The notes beneath the pieces are model-generated. The model did not search any database and was not told where the DNA came from. It worked only from the letters and a program-made list of their open reading frames with translations. Of a stretch of DNA of 64,000 nt, positions 46,007 to 54,623 are shown in pieces. Source of the DNA: CAYMQB01 sp964392665 (GTDB taxonomy: Bacteria; Hydrothermota; E44-bin80); assembly GCA_964392665.1 (NCBI GenBank), contig CAYMQB010000008.1:1-64000 (forward strand), given 5' to 3'. Made by a program: the position numbers and the translations under genes. Each line of letters starts with the position of its first letter. Positions within the stretch are counted from its first letter, which is position 1.

Positions 46007-47179
46007 TTAATAATCCATGTTTGTGTGCATATTATCAATATCTGAATAATGTTTTAATAATGACTCAAATTTTTCTTCCGACACCATAGAATCTTTAATT
46101 TTTCTAATATTTTCGTGGTCACATGGGATATTTAAACCACTTTCAGCATACTTAACGGCATATTTAACTCCTGAGTAATCAGACCTTAACCATTCATTAA
46201 AGTGGTCTATAACTTCACAAATATGAGAAAAACTGTCTTCCTCAACAGGAAAAAAATTGAAATCAGGTCTTTCTTTTATATTGGATAATTGCGCTGGAAT
46301 TGCCCCGAGTCCGGGAAAATGAAAATAAAGAGATGCTCCACCTTTTTCGAATCCTCCGTGGGCATAGAAGTTTCTATAATGTTCCTTTATCTCATCCAAT
46401 TGATCATAAAATTTCTTGGCTTGAGTATCTTTCGTGATATCGAAAAGCTTCTTAAACTTATCAGACCAAAAATTTGAAATAAATTGAACCAAGTCTATTT
46501 TGTTATTTTGTTTTTCTACAAAAGGAAGAATTAATACAAAAAGATGCTCCAAGAAGCTGAAATAGGCATCTAACATTGCGATTGTATTATAAAAAAGCTC
46601 GCTTCTTGTCTTCAATAAATCGTTCAACCCCGCAAATAGGTTATCGTCAGGCTTAGCGTCTTTATTCGGTTTCGGCATAGATTTTCTCTCAGCCTTATCT
46701 CTAAAATAAACATACCTGTTTTCTAATTTGTGATAATGATTGGCTATAGTAACATTGCGCTCACATATTTGATGTTTTGCAAAAGGTGTAAGTAGCTGCT
46801 TTTCTATTTTTGCAATAACCCGTTTTAATTTTCCTATAATTTCTTTTTCAATTTTGATAATTTCTTTTTGATGTTCATCATTGTTTGAAATGTAGAGGTG
46901 CAAGCCAAACTTCTGTAGTTCAAAGACGCAATCAAATTTTTTGTAGCGGAATGGGATTCCCCATCTCAATTTTTCACCTGGCCCGAATGCTGGGCACCGG
47001 AGAATATTTGACAAAGTAAACTGGATTAGCTCTGGAACTGGAATTTCCTCTCTTCTGATATGAAACTGTGAGGATTTTTTTGAATAAATAAAGCTATCAT
47101 TTGTGTCAATGGGCGGACTAAAATCTTTTAATGATTTTGTTAGCCCTTCATAAATTTTATCAAATTTGGATTCTGTCAT
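46007..47179 (-). CDS. HEPN-like protein, putative defence cassette
   Basis: A 390-residue protein without a family name that I know. ATG 47179 (MTESKFDKIYEGL) is preferred to one seven codons earlier because the upstream residues look non-coding. The body is strongly helical. HYRNFYAHG contains R269 and H274 in the Rx4H spacing of HEPN ribonucleases, in the correct C-terminal helix context. The short N-terminal sequence up to about 110 may be a recognition domain. An attC-like element (47220-47294) lies upstream, so the gene looks like a mobile cassette. RNA cleavage is inferred from the motif only. Confidence 0.7.
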   Translation of the reverse strand: MTESKFDKIYEGLTKSLKDFSPPIDTNDSFIYSKKSSQFHIRREEIPVPELIQFTLSNILRCPAFGPGEKLRWGIPFRYKKFDCVFELQKFGLHLYISNNDEHQKEIIKIEKEIIGKLKRVIAKIEKQLLTPFAKHQICERNVTIANHYHKLENRYVYFRDKAERKSMPKPNKDAKPDDNLFAGLNDLLKTRSELFYNTIAMLDAYFSFLEHLFVLILPFVEKQNNKIDLVQFISNFWSDKFKKLFDITKDTQAKKFYDQLDEIKEHYRNFYAHGGFEKGGASLYFHFPGLGAIPAQLSNIKERPDFNFFPVEEDSFSHICEVIDHFNEWLRSDYSGVKYAVKYAESGLNIPCDHENIRKIKDSMVSEEKFESLLKHYSDIDNMHTNMDY

Positions 47180-47219
47180 AGAAATTACCAAAATAACCAA
47201 AATGGCGTCGAATTATTCT

Positions 47220-47294
47220 ACCCAACACAAAAATCACCTGCCTTTTGGAGCAGCGAAGCGGCGGAAAAAGGTCAGCTGGATTGATTGATTAGGT
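47220..47294 (-). mobile_element. attC-like integron recombination site (75 bp)
   Basis: Read on the minus strand the ends are ACCTAAT (R''-like, one mismatch to RYYYAAC) and GTTGGGT (R', exact GTTRRRY). Five-base spacers on both sides lead to pairing segments AATC/GATT and CTG/CAG with CCTTTT/AAAAGG, leaving one unpaired A on one arm only, as in attC extrahelical bases. The stop codon of the 47272 gene lies inside the stem. The R' box is 40 bases before the next ATG. A plain terminator is the main alternative. Confidence 0.5.
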
Positions 47295-48171
47295 TTATGT
47301 TTTCTTGATGTTCATAGAAAATTTTATGCAATTTTAAAAAATCCATCTCTTCATCATCTGTAACAAAAAATCCACAAAAAGAACATTTCAATGCTGTAGG
47401 ATAAACCCCAACGGCCCAAGTTTGACCATCTGAGTAATCATAATCTATCTCTGCAGAAAATTTTGCAGCATTTCCACACGCGGGACATTCCCCATAATTA
47501 AATGAAGTTTTATCATTATGTATTTCGTGTAATTTCTCAATACGCTTTGCCTGTGTGGGATCTTGCTTGATTCTTTCCCATTCTGAACGGTAAAATTTGA
47601 TCTTTTTTTGCATTTTCTCGTAAAGATCACCTTCATAATCCTTTGAGAGGAATTCCAATGTCTGTATTTTATCCCCTATAAATTCTGTAAGTAAAATATC
47701 AAGCTCATGTGAGTAGTCTTTTATGACATTTAATAAATCATGCAGTAAGAGTTTCTTTAACCTTTCAATATCAACTTCTTTCAAGGGCCGATGTGCAATA
47801 GTATCTCGATAATTGGACAAAGTGAAAAGGGTGTTAAAATATTTCAGTGTTATCGGAGAAAATTCTTTAGCTCGTAAAAGAGCTTTACGGAAAGTTAAAA
47901 CATCACTATTCGGGTTTTGTGAAAACTCTTTGTTTGAAAGATTTTCTGAAATTAACTTGTGTTTGTATAAAATCGGGGCACTATTTCTGAAAGATTCTTT
48001 TTTCAACACATATACTGGATTTATATCCCATAAAATTGCTTTTAGAATTCTTTCAATTCCTATAGCAAGATGCAATACGCTTTCAATTATCTGTTCATTG
48101 TTCATTTCATTACATATGAGGGTTGTACATTTTTTAAGGAAAATAAGAGAATCCTTTAAATACTCATTCAT
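47272..48171 (-). CDS. HEPN-like protein with zinc ribbon
   Basis: A 299-residue protein. The N-terminal half is helical with GIERILKAILWDINP (about 38-52) and NYRDTIAHRPL, where R122 and H127 form the Rx4H motif typical of HEPN ribonucleases. The C-terminal part carries a zinc ribbon with C229-x2-C232 and C263-x2-C266. Together they suggest a nucleic-acid-binding toxin or defence effector; this is inference. The ATG at 48171 lies 12 bases after the R' box (GTTAGAT) of the attC-like site at 48184-48260. Its stop TGA lies within the second attC-like site. Confidence 0.7.
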   Translation of the reverse strand: MNEYLKDSLIFLKKCTTLICNEMNNEQIIESVLHLAIGIERILKAILWDINPVYVLKKESFRNSAPILYKHKLISENLSNKEFSQNPNSDVLTFRKALLRAKEFSPITLKYFNTLFTLSNYRDTIAHRPLKEVDIERLKKLLLHDLLNVIKDYSHELDILLTEFIGDKIQTLEFLSKDYEGDLYEKMQKKIKFYRSEWERIKQDPTQAKRIEKLHEIHNDKTSFNYGECPACGNAAKFSAEIDYDYSDGQTWAVGVYPTALKCSFCGFFVTDDEEMDFLKLHKIFYEHQENINLINQSS

Positions 48172-48183
48172 AATTTTCTTTCA

Positions 48184-48260
48184 ATCTAACGAACTGGGTG
48201 AGGTGCTGGCAATTAATCATAGTGTATAATTGCCAGTCACTCTCCAACCAAAGGTTAAGA
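48184..48260 (-). mobile_element. attC-like integron recombination site (77 bp)
   Basis: On the minus strand the element starts TCTTAAC (R''-like; contains the TAA stop of the 48255 gene) and ends GTTAGAT (R', exact consensus). Between them CTGGCAATTA and TAATTGCCAG form a perfect 10-bp inner stem, with GAG/CTC and TGG/CCA outside it separated by unpaired bases. Stop codon in R'' and next start just after R' is the normal cassette arrangement. Confidence 0.55.
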
Positions 48261-48779
48261 GATCCTTTTTATTCTCCTTGCTTTTACTTTTTTCATATCG
48301 TCATCAGGTTCAGGAGGAAGGATTGATGCCAATTCTTTTTCAGCAGTTAAATCATATGCACATGCCAACCTAGCTACGTGAATTCCAAATAGTGCTCTTA
48401 ATTCACCAAGCCCATTTATGAAATCTGGTCCCAGCCAGTGTCTCCTACCTCGTGGCTTTTGAATATTATCAAGGAACCTGCGGCAGGCTGAACGCATCGC
48501 TGTTAAACCTTCCCCTAATATTGAGGATTTGCTAACCTCCTCAAGGTCTTCTGTAAGGCGTTCACGAATTTCAAGTATGGATTCAACAACATAGTCACCA
48601 ACTTCCATATCATAGGGGTGATAAAGAGCGCGTCGATCTTCGAGAAAAACCAGTAATCGTTTGGCTTTGTCTTTTTCATCAGTAGGCGGTTTCCAAGAGA
48701 TTCCTCCTATCGGAGTAGAAATACCTGTTAAACGGCTGGCTATCGCTTTACCTTTCAGTTTGACTTGTTTTTTTACCAA
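48255..48779 (-). CDS. Uncharacterised small protein, possible DUF6650
   Basis: A 174-residue protein. It has a basic, glycine-rich N-terminus (KAIASRLTGISTPIGGISWKPP), then RLLVFLEDRRALYHPYDMEVGDYVVESILEIRERL, and a helical C-terminal half with RRFLDNIQKPRGRRHWLGPDF. The N-terminal pattern recalls proteins labelled DUF6650 that I associate with accessory regions; I am not certain of that name. The start is TTG 48779 with GGAGGG seven bases upstream. It lies between the methyltransferase and the first attC-like site. Confidence 0.6.
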   Translation of the reverse strand: MVKKQVKLKGKAIASRLTGISTPIGGISWKPPTDEKDKAKRLLVFLEDRRALYHPYDMEVGDYVVESILEIRERLTEDLEEVSKSSILGEGLTAMRSACRRFLDNIQKPRGRRHWLGPDFINGLGELRALFGIHVARLACAYDLTAEKELASILPPEPDDDMKKVKARRIKRIS

Positions 48780-48798
48780 AGTGAATCCCTCCTAACAT

Positions 48799-48833
48799 AA
48801 GGTTATACAGTAAGAAATAAAATTTATATTCGG
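48799..48833. repeat. Left copy of 35-bp repeat bracketing the RM pair
   Basis: This 35-base segment matches 50702-50736 in 28 of 35 positions, same orientation, including the uninterrupted AAGAAATAAAA. The two copies lie just outside the methyltransferase stop (48889) and the endonuclease start (50671). Confidence 0.6.
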
Positions 48834-48888
48834 AAATTCTGTTATCTAATCTTAAACATAAAATCATTTCTTTCTATTATAACATCTT

Positions 48889-49797
48889 TTACCCTTTTTC
48901 ATCAAAAAGTTTGCCTTGCATTGTATATGCTTTTATTCTTTTCTTTGCTAATTCAACATACTTAGGATTATTATCATACCCTATACAATTACGATTTGCT
49001 TTCAAAGCTGTTAAACATGTAGTTCCACTTCCAACAAAAGGATCTAAAATCACATCTCCCTTGAAAGAATAAAGCTGTATTAAACGATATGGCAATTCTT
49101 CAGGAAATGGAGCAGGGTGACCTATTTTTTTAGCTGAAACGGCAGGAAAAGTCCAAACACTCTTAGTCCATTCCAAAAAGTGTTCTTTTGTAATTGAATT
49201 TTCTTTTTTGCCCTTCTTACGTGAAAAACTTTGCTTGCAAAAAACCAATATATATTCATGAATATCTCTTAAGACAGGATTGCCTGCAGACATCCAACTA
49301 CCCCATGCCGTTGAAGGACTTGCACTTGAAGCTTTATTCCAAATAATTTCCCCTCTCATCAAATAACCAATTTCTAACATTCCTTGAATTATATAACCGT
49401 GCAAGGGGATATATGGTTTTCTACCCAAATTGGCTATATTGATACAAACCCGTCCACCTGGAACCATTACTCTGTAAGTTTCTTTCCATACTCTTTTTAA
49501 AATATCTAGATATTCATTTAATGATAGATTTTTGTCATATTCTTTTGAAACATTGTATGGCGGTGATGTTATCATTAGGTGAACACTATTGTCTGGTAAT
49601 TCTACCATTTGTTCGCTTGATTTGCACAAAATTTTATTAAGGTATTTCTCATCAATAGGGTTCTCGACATATTTTACTTTTTTACCCTGAGCTATGTTTT
49701 CATACAAGCGACTCGTGTAAAATTTCGTAGCATCGTGGTTTATTCTTCCAGAAGTTCCAAAAGAACTCGTTTTTGTTCCAGTATGCTTATATGACAT
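48889..49797 (-). CDS. Type II DNA methyltransferase, beta class
   Basis: A 302-residue DNA amino-methyltransferase. The catalytic motif IV is TSPPYN (77-82) and the AdoMet-binding motif I is DPFVGSGTT (252-260). IV comes before I, the beta-class order. SPPY is common in N4-cytosine enzymes, but N6-adenine cannot be excluded. Between the two motifs lies the probable target-recognition region (about 155-215). The gene starts five bases after the endonuclease stop, so the pair forms one operon. It protects host DNA from the neighbouring enzyme. Confidence 0.93.
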   Translation of the reverse strand: MSYKHTGTKTSSFGTSGRINHDATKFYTSRLYENIAQGKKVKYVENPIDEKYLNKILCKSSEQMVELPDNSVHLMITSPPYNVSKEYDKNLSLNEYLDILKRVWKETYRVMVPGGRVCINIANLGRKPYIPLHGYIIQGMLEIGYLMRGEIIWNKASSASPSTAWGSWMSAGNPVLRDIHEYILVFCKQSFSRKKGKKENSITKEHFLEWTKSVWTFPAVSAKKIGHPAPFPEELPYRLIQLYSFKGDVILDPFVGSGTTCLTALKANRNCIGYDNNPKYVELAKKRIKAYTMQGKLFDEKG

Positions 49798-49801
49798 TGA
49801 A

Positions 49802-50671
49802 TTATTCCTTTAATAAAGCCAAAAACTTTTCGCCCTTAAGTTCATAAGTTGGTTCTTGATTAGCAATTTCTATAATTCTGCCTAATTCTTCTTTTGTTTT
49901 CATGCTTGAAAAAAACTCTCTGCCTTCTTCAAATAGTCTTTCTAAAGAATTATCAAGTTCTTCATACGAGTCAAACCGGGTAAACCCTTTGTCCTGCGTT
50001 GACTTGATGTTTTCTTCATTGTTATCTAAGGGACCAGGATTTATTGACCAAAATCCTTGAATAATTCCCGCCTTACAAAGATGGTCAACCTTCGAATAAT
50101 AACTTGAGGTAATTGGTGTATTTCCCAAGATAACAATTGGTATTTTAGTTGCTCTATATCCAGATACTCGAATATTTATGCTCTTCCCAATTGCTTTTAA
50201 CATAGAATCAGAACGCAACAAACCCGGAGTGCCTCGATGAGTTCTGTAGTCACCTAAACAGACTAGTTCTCCTTTTGCCAATTCCCAATTCCACACTATG
50301 GACATTTTCACTTCAAAAATGGCAAGAATGTCCTCTGGTTTTTGTTCTCTTTGCTTTGATTTACAAATTCCAACATCAGCAGGTGATTGAGGAGTTAGAC
50401 CAATTTCCTTACAAATTACTCCCCGCACCGCGAACAAGCCTTTGTCTTGCACAAATTGTTGGAGCAGGTTTACCGAATATTTTTCCGTAAATTGACCAAT
50501 CAGAGCATTTCTACTTTGCAAAGTGGTCTTTTTACCTTTATAGGATTTAATCCAATAAGCATAATAACGACCATCGTCTCCGAGATAGAAAAGTTGTTCT
50601 GGTTGAGCGAAAGTTTTCAGTGATTCTTTAAAAAACTCAATTTCTTTTTCTTTGGTCCATAATCCAACCAT
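49802..50671 (-). CDS. Type II restriction endonuclease, PD-(D/E)xK fold
   Basis: A 289-residue protein placed directly before the methyltransferase. It contains SPADVGI (P97-A-D99) and, after a loop, DILAIFEVKMS (E120-V-K122), the PD...ExK arrangement of restriction nucleases. The rest is alpha/beta and not assignable to a named isoschizomer. The recognition sequence cannot be read from the window. ATG 50671 lies next to the right copies of the flanking repeats. Endonuclease before methyltransferase, without a visible controller gene, is a common layout. Confidence 0.82.
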   Translation of the reverse strand: MVGLWTKEKEIEFFKESLKTFAQPEQLFYLGDDGRYYAYWIKSYKGKKTTLQSRNALIGQFTEKYSVNLLQQFVQDKGLFAVRGVICKEIGLTPQSPADVGICKSKQREQKPEDILAIFEVKMSIVWNWELAKGELVCLGDYRTHRGTPGLLRSDSMLKAIGKSINIRVSGYRATKIPIVILGNTPITSSYYSKVDHLCKAGIIQGFWSINPGPLDNNEENIKSTQDKGFTRFDSYEELDNSLERLFEEGREFFSSMKTKEELGRIIEIANQEPTYELKGEKFLALLKE

Positions 50672-50701
50672 TATTTATCCTACCAGATTTTGAACTTAGC
50701 C

Positions 50702-50747
50702 AAGGTCATGCAGCAAGAAATAAAAATTACATCAGGTTTCATATTAA
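50702..50747. repeat. Right copies of both island repeats
   Basis: Positions 50702-50736 match the repeat at 48799-48833 (28 of 35) and positions 50727-50747 match the repeat at 45854-45874 (19 of 21). The combined element lies upstream of the restriction gene. Confidence 0.55.
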
Positions 50748-50805
50748 TACATTATAGAGAAATTGATATCTTGTCAAGGAGAAAAATGTCTATGACATAG
50801 AAAAA

Positions 50806-52323
50806 TCATTTCCGTGATTGTCTCCTAAAAAAAGGAGTAAAGTAGAAAACGAACAAGAGAATTGAGACCGCAACGACTATCCAGGCAAAGAGGTCTCCAA
50901 ACCTCGTATAGAAAGAATAACCGTTCATCAGAGGAATTTTTCCATCAACAATAGTTCTTTCAAAAATCTTGCTCTTCTTCAGAACCCTTCCATACGGGTC
51001 AATAAGCATACTGATTCCAGAATTTGCACACCTTGCAACACTCCTGCGATTCTCGACTGCTCTGAGAATTGCCATCTCTGCGTGTTGATAAGGACCCGCA
51101 GTTCTACCGTACCAGGAATCTTCGGTAATATTGACAAGTACATCTGCACCATTCCCTACGAGTTTTCTCACAAGCCTGGGAAAGATGGACTCAAAGCAAA
51201 TCAATACGGAGAATCGAAATGTTCCTTGGTTAAGAACAGTAAACTTCTTTCCCGGTGAAAAATCTCCCTGTCCAAGATGTATCTTCCTAAGGAAAGGAAA
51301 ACTATTATCAAATGGTAGATGTTCACCAAAGGGAACAAGGTATACCTTGCGATACTTTCCCTCAGTTTTACCCTTTTCGGATATTAGAAAAGCTGAGTTG
51401 TAAATATGACTTTCACCCCTCTCTCTTCCTGGAACATACTCAGGTGCCCCGGCAATAACAGGAATCCCAGCTCTCTCAATCAATTCTCTAATCTTCCGGA
51501 TACATTCCGACCCTTCACGATAAAAACAAGGGATAGAAGTTTCGGACCATACGATAAGGTTTGAACCGCGCAATGCTGCCTCAATTGTGAGGTCTTCAAG
51601 CGTCGAAATTCTTTCTTCCTCTTCACTTCCTCTCTTGATCTCCGGAAGAACATTAGCCTGTATAAGGGATAATTTTACTGTCTTTTCCATATGGTTTCTA
51701 TTCATCACAAAATTGCCAATACTTGTGTTCAAGAAGAGAAGTACAGCAAATGCCGATATACCTACCACCCCTTTTCTCCAAGATTTCTGTCTTAAAGACC
51801 AATAAATAACACTATTACAAAGAACAATAAAAAAGCCAATACCTGCAACTCCTGTAATCGAAGCAATTTGAATTAAGGATGGAATATTGGAGAACGAATA
51901 ACCCAAACTTCCCCAGGGGAAACCCACCTCTGAACCAAGAGACCTGATGAACTCAAGAGAAACCCAGAAGAAAGGAAATGAGAAAATTGCCAGGTTTATT
52001 GACAACTTCCTTAACCTTGAAGTCAAAATGGCAACCAAACCCCAGTAAAAAGACAGGTAAAATATCATAAGCAGAACTCCCAGAAGAATCATTATCCTAC
52101 TGGCATCCTGCACGTTTACTAAAGTTATCCACCAGAAGATACAAGCATTTGAAACTAATCCAAAGATGAAACCAAAGAAAAAAGGACTCCTCTTACAGCT
52201 AAGAATTGAATGAAGATATGGGACAAAGGCAACAAGAACGAGAAATCTGAAAATTGGATTGGTCGGTGCAAAGGAAAGACCAAATAGAAGGGCAGTCAGA
52301 GAGGGGTAAAGAATATTAGTCAA
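50806..52323 (-). CDS. lnt: Apolipoprotein N-acyltransferase
   Basis: Adds the third acyl chain to lipoproteins in the inner membrane, consistent with the many lipoproteins in this window. Six or more membrane helices fill the first about 225 residues. The nitrilase-fold domain follows with the catalytic triad: Glu in IVWSETSIP, Lys in GKYRKVYLVPFGEHLP and Cys in VLICFESIFP, plus NITEDSWYG. A final helix ends in a basic tail. TTG 52323 overlaps the upstream stop by eight bases and leaves a normal first helix; ATG 52368 or 52386 would overlap more. The start is uncertain by about 20 residues. Confidence 0.92.
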   Translation of the reverse strand: MTNILYPSLTALLFGLSFAPTNPIFRFLVLVAFVPYLHSILSCKRSPFFFGFIFGLVSNACIFWWITLVNVQDASRIMILLGVLLMIFYLSFYWGLVAILTSRLRKLSINLAIFSFPFFWVSLEFIRSLGSEVGFPWGSLGYSFSNIPSLIQIASITGVAGIGFFIVLCNSVIYWSLRQKSWRKGVVGISAFAVLLFLNTSIGNFVMNRNHMEKTVKLSLIQANVLPEIKRGSEEEERISTLEDLTIEAALRGSNLIVWSETSIPCFYREGSECIRKIRELIERAGIPVIAGAPEYVPGRERGESHIYNSAFLISEKGKTEGKYRKVYLVPFGEHLPFDNSFPFLRKIHLGQGDFSPGKKFTVLNQGTFRFSVLICFESIFPRLVRKLVGNGADVLVNITEDSWYGRTAGPYQHAEMAILRAVENRRSVARCANSGISMLIDPYGRVLKKSKIFERTIVDGKIPLMNGYSFYTRFGDLFAWIVVAVSILLFVFYFTPFFRRQSRK

Positions 52324-53329
52324 CCTGTGTCTCTTTTTTCTTCCTTGCCGATTTATAGATTGCATCGATAATTCTCGCCATTTCAAGACCCTCTTCAGCT
52401 CTAAAAATTGGGTCCTTACCTTTTCTTATAGATTCAACAAAATGCTCTGCTTGCAAGTGAAAGGACAACTTGAAAGCATTCTTCGAAGCCTCTACACTCG
52501 GTGTCACATTGACTATCTCCCCATGCATTCGCTTGTATATCTTCAATGGATTAAGCAATGCACTCCCATTATCACCAAAAACATTGAAGTATGTGAAATC
52601 CTTTTCAAATAGTAAGGTCCAACTTACTTCGATGGTCAATGTTATTTCATCCTCCATCTGCAGCAAAACTATGGCTGAATCTTCAACTTCCCTTTTCTTA
52701 CTTAGAAAGTGGGCACTTCCAGCAACCCTCCTCACTTTCCTGCACCCAAGCAACCACAACGCCTGGTCAAGCAAAGGCACACCAAGATTAAGCAGTGCGC
52801 CGCCACCTGAAGTCTTGCGAAGGTTTTTCCAGGAAGTCGCATCCGGAATTCCTTCTCTTTGAAGCCAGCCGGTCTTGGCATAGAATATTTTACCGATTTC
52901 AACATCGATGAATTTTTTCAATATCTGAACATCAGGACGAAATCTATTGTTAAGTCCCAACATAAATCTGCCTTTTGCTCCTTTTACCATCTCGCAGATT
53001 TTCAGCGCTTCATCAGTGTTTCTTGCGAGTGGCTTTTCACACAGGATATGCTTTCCTGCACTGCAGGCAGCTCCAACCATTGGCAGATGTAAATAATTGG
53101 GAGAGGCAATGACAACGGCATCGACCGCCTTATCATTAACCAATTTTTCATAGTCTGTGAAGGTCTTAGGTATTCTATGCTTTTTGGAAAGAAATTTGAG
53201 CTTTTCATTATCCTCATCACAAAGTGCAACAAGTTCTGCTTTACTTGCTGACTTAAATGCCGGTATATGTCCTGTCTGTGTCACTGCGCCCGAACCGATA
53301 ACTCCGACCCTTATCCTTGATTCATTCAT
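52316..53329 (-). CDS. Gfo/Idh/MocA family oxidoreductase
   Basis: A 337-residue NAD(P)-dependent sugar-type dehydrogenase. The Rossmann fold has VGVIGSGAVTQTGHIPAF (about 7-24) and ends at CEKPLARN, where the conserved Lys of EKP is catalytic. The C-terminal alpha/beta domain carries GGGALLNLGVPLLDQALWLLG, in which the common GGxxxDxGxHxxD has Asn and Val at two positions. The substrate is unknown; cell-surface sugar metabolism would fit the neighbouring glycosyltransferase. ATG 53329 has AAAGGAC upstream and starts the fold correctly. Confidence 0.9.
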   Translation of the reverse strand: MNESRIRVGVIGSGAVTQTGHIPAFKSASKAELVALCDEDNEKLKFLSKKHRIPKTFTDYEKLVNDKAVDAVVIASPNYLHLPMVGAACSAGKHILCEKPLARNTDEALKICEMVKGAKGRFMLGLNNRFRPDVQILKKFIDVEIGKIFYAKTGWLQREGIPDATSWKNLRKTSGGGALLNLGVPLLDQALWLLGCRKVRRVAGSAHFLSKKREVEDSAIVLLQMEDEITLTIEVSWTLLFEKDFTYFNVFGDNGSALLNPLKIYKRMHGEIVNVTPSVEASKNAFKLSFHLQAEHFVESIRKGKDPIFRAEEGLEMARIIDAIYKSARKKKETQVD

Positions 53330-53410
53330 ATCAAGTCCTTTCTCAATTCCCTTACTCGAAATTAGGAAAATGGAAACTTCCAAACTATAACACTATTATT
53401 TTCCAATTTT

Positions 53411-54043
53411 TTAATGTTGCGTGACATCTTTTACGAGTATCTTCACTCTTCTTCCGTCTATTTTCAATCTTCCTTCCGTAAACAGTTCAATCGCTCTGGA
53501 ATAAATCTCATGCTCATGCGTAAGAATTCTCTGACTAAGAGAATCGACAGAATCATCATCATAAATCAAAACCGGCTCCTGTAAGATTATTGTTCCGCCG
53601 TCAACGCTTTCATCTACAAAATGAACAGTGCATCCAGATATCTTGACCCCGTATTGAAGTGCCTGCCTTTGCGCTTCCAACCCCTTAAATGAAGGTAATA
53701 GTGCGGGATGTATGTTCATAATTCTTCCTTCAAATGCTTTCAAAAATGGTTTTTTTAGTATCCGCATAAAGCCGGCAAGTACTACCAGTTTTACATGTTT
53801 TTCCTTCAATGTTTCAACATATTGTTGTTCGGCTTCCCCTACGAGTACCGTCTTTTTCTCCGTGCAGGGAATAAACCGTGCCTCTACTCCGAAGTCTGCG
53901 GCAATCTTTAGGGCTCCTGCATCTTCCCTATCACTTATTACCACAACCACTTCAGCATTCAATTTTCCTTCCTTGATGTGTTTTAGAATTGCTTCAAGAT
54001 TACTTCCTCTACCTGAAACAAGAACGCCTATCGGAAATTTCAT
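53411..54043 (-). CDS. purN: Phosphoribosylglycinamide formyltransferase
   Basis: Transfers a formyl group from 10-formyl-THF to GAR in purine synthesis. The 210-residue protein has GVLVSGRGSNLEAIL (phosphate-binding loop), LAGFMRIL, the catalytic region IMNIHPALLPSFKG with Asn and His, and VHFVDESVDGGTII with the active-site Asp. ATG 54043 has AAGGAG upstream and gives the normal N-terminus MKFPIGVLVSG. Confidence 0.95.
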   Translation of the reverse strand: MKFPIGVLVSGRGSNLEAILKHIKEGKLNAEVVVVISDREDAGALKIAADFGVEARFIPCTEKKTVLVGEAEQQYVETLKEKHVKLVVLAGFMRILKKPFLKAFEGRIMNIHPALLPSFKGLEAQRQALQYGVKISGCTVHFVDESVDGGTIILQEPVLIYDDDSVDSLSQRILTHEHEIYSRAIELFTEGRLKIDGRRVKILVKDVTQH

Positions 54044-54229
54044 TATAAACTCCTTAGTATTGTGTTCGCTCACATAAATCTGATTACATTAGCTTTTAAG
54101 AGCACACAGAGTCACACAACTCTATTTTTTCTCTAATATCATAAACCAAAGCAATTGTCAACGTCAAACAGTTGAGACTTGCTTCAAGAAGTGCTGTTTT
54201 TTTTCTCGACTGCTGAGAATTGTTAGATG

Positions 54230-54623
54230 TCATTTTACTAATTTCAATGATAAACATTTTTCATAATTCTCGAAATCTTTATCAGTAGTAAAAATAACAA
54301 GATTTCCAAAATATGCCACTGCGCAAATCAAAAAATCAATAGTTGAACCTATGATGCCTTTGTGTACAGAGATTACTAAACTCTGCTGCTTTTTCAAAAT
54401 GCTCGGTTTTTAGTGAAATGTCTTCAAAAGAAGAAAGCAATTCTTTTAACTGGTCGAATTGCCCTCTATTTGATATACCTGAAAGAAGCTCTTGTAGAAT
54501 GGGTCCGCTTATTGTAACTCTGCCGTCTCTAATTAAGTCCTTAAGTTTTTTTGTGAGTTCCGTGTCAGGATATTTGTGCCGTAGCGTTTTAGACCATACG
54601 CAAGTATCAACTAAAACTTTCAT
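54230..54623 (-). pseudogene. vapC: VapC-type PIN toxin, frameshifted
   Basis: The frame from 54623 codes MKVLVDTCVWSKTL, with the first PIN-domain Asp, through AAEFSNLC, then ends in RHHRFNY. In the next frame the rest of a normal PIN domain follows: KGIIGSTIDFLICAVAYFGNLVIFTTDKDFENY, with the remaining acidic residues, ending at 54230. One extra base near 54359-54370 explains the break. Intact, it would be an RNase toxin held by VapB. It overlaps vapB by four bases (ATGA). It is inactive as read, or the break is a sequencing error. Confidence 0.8.
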
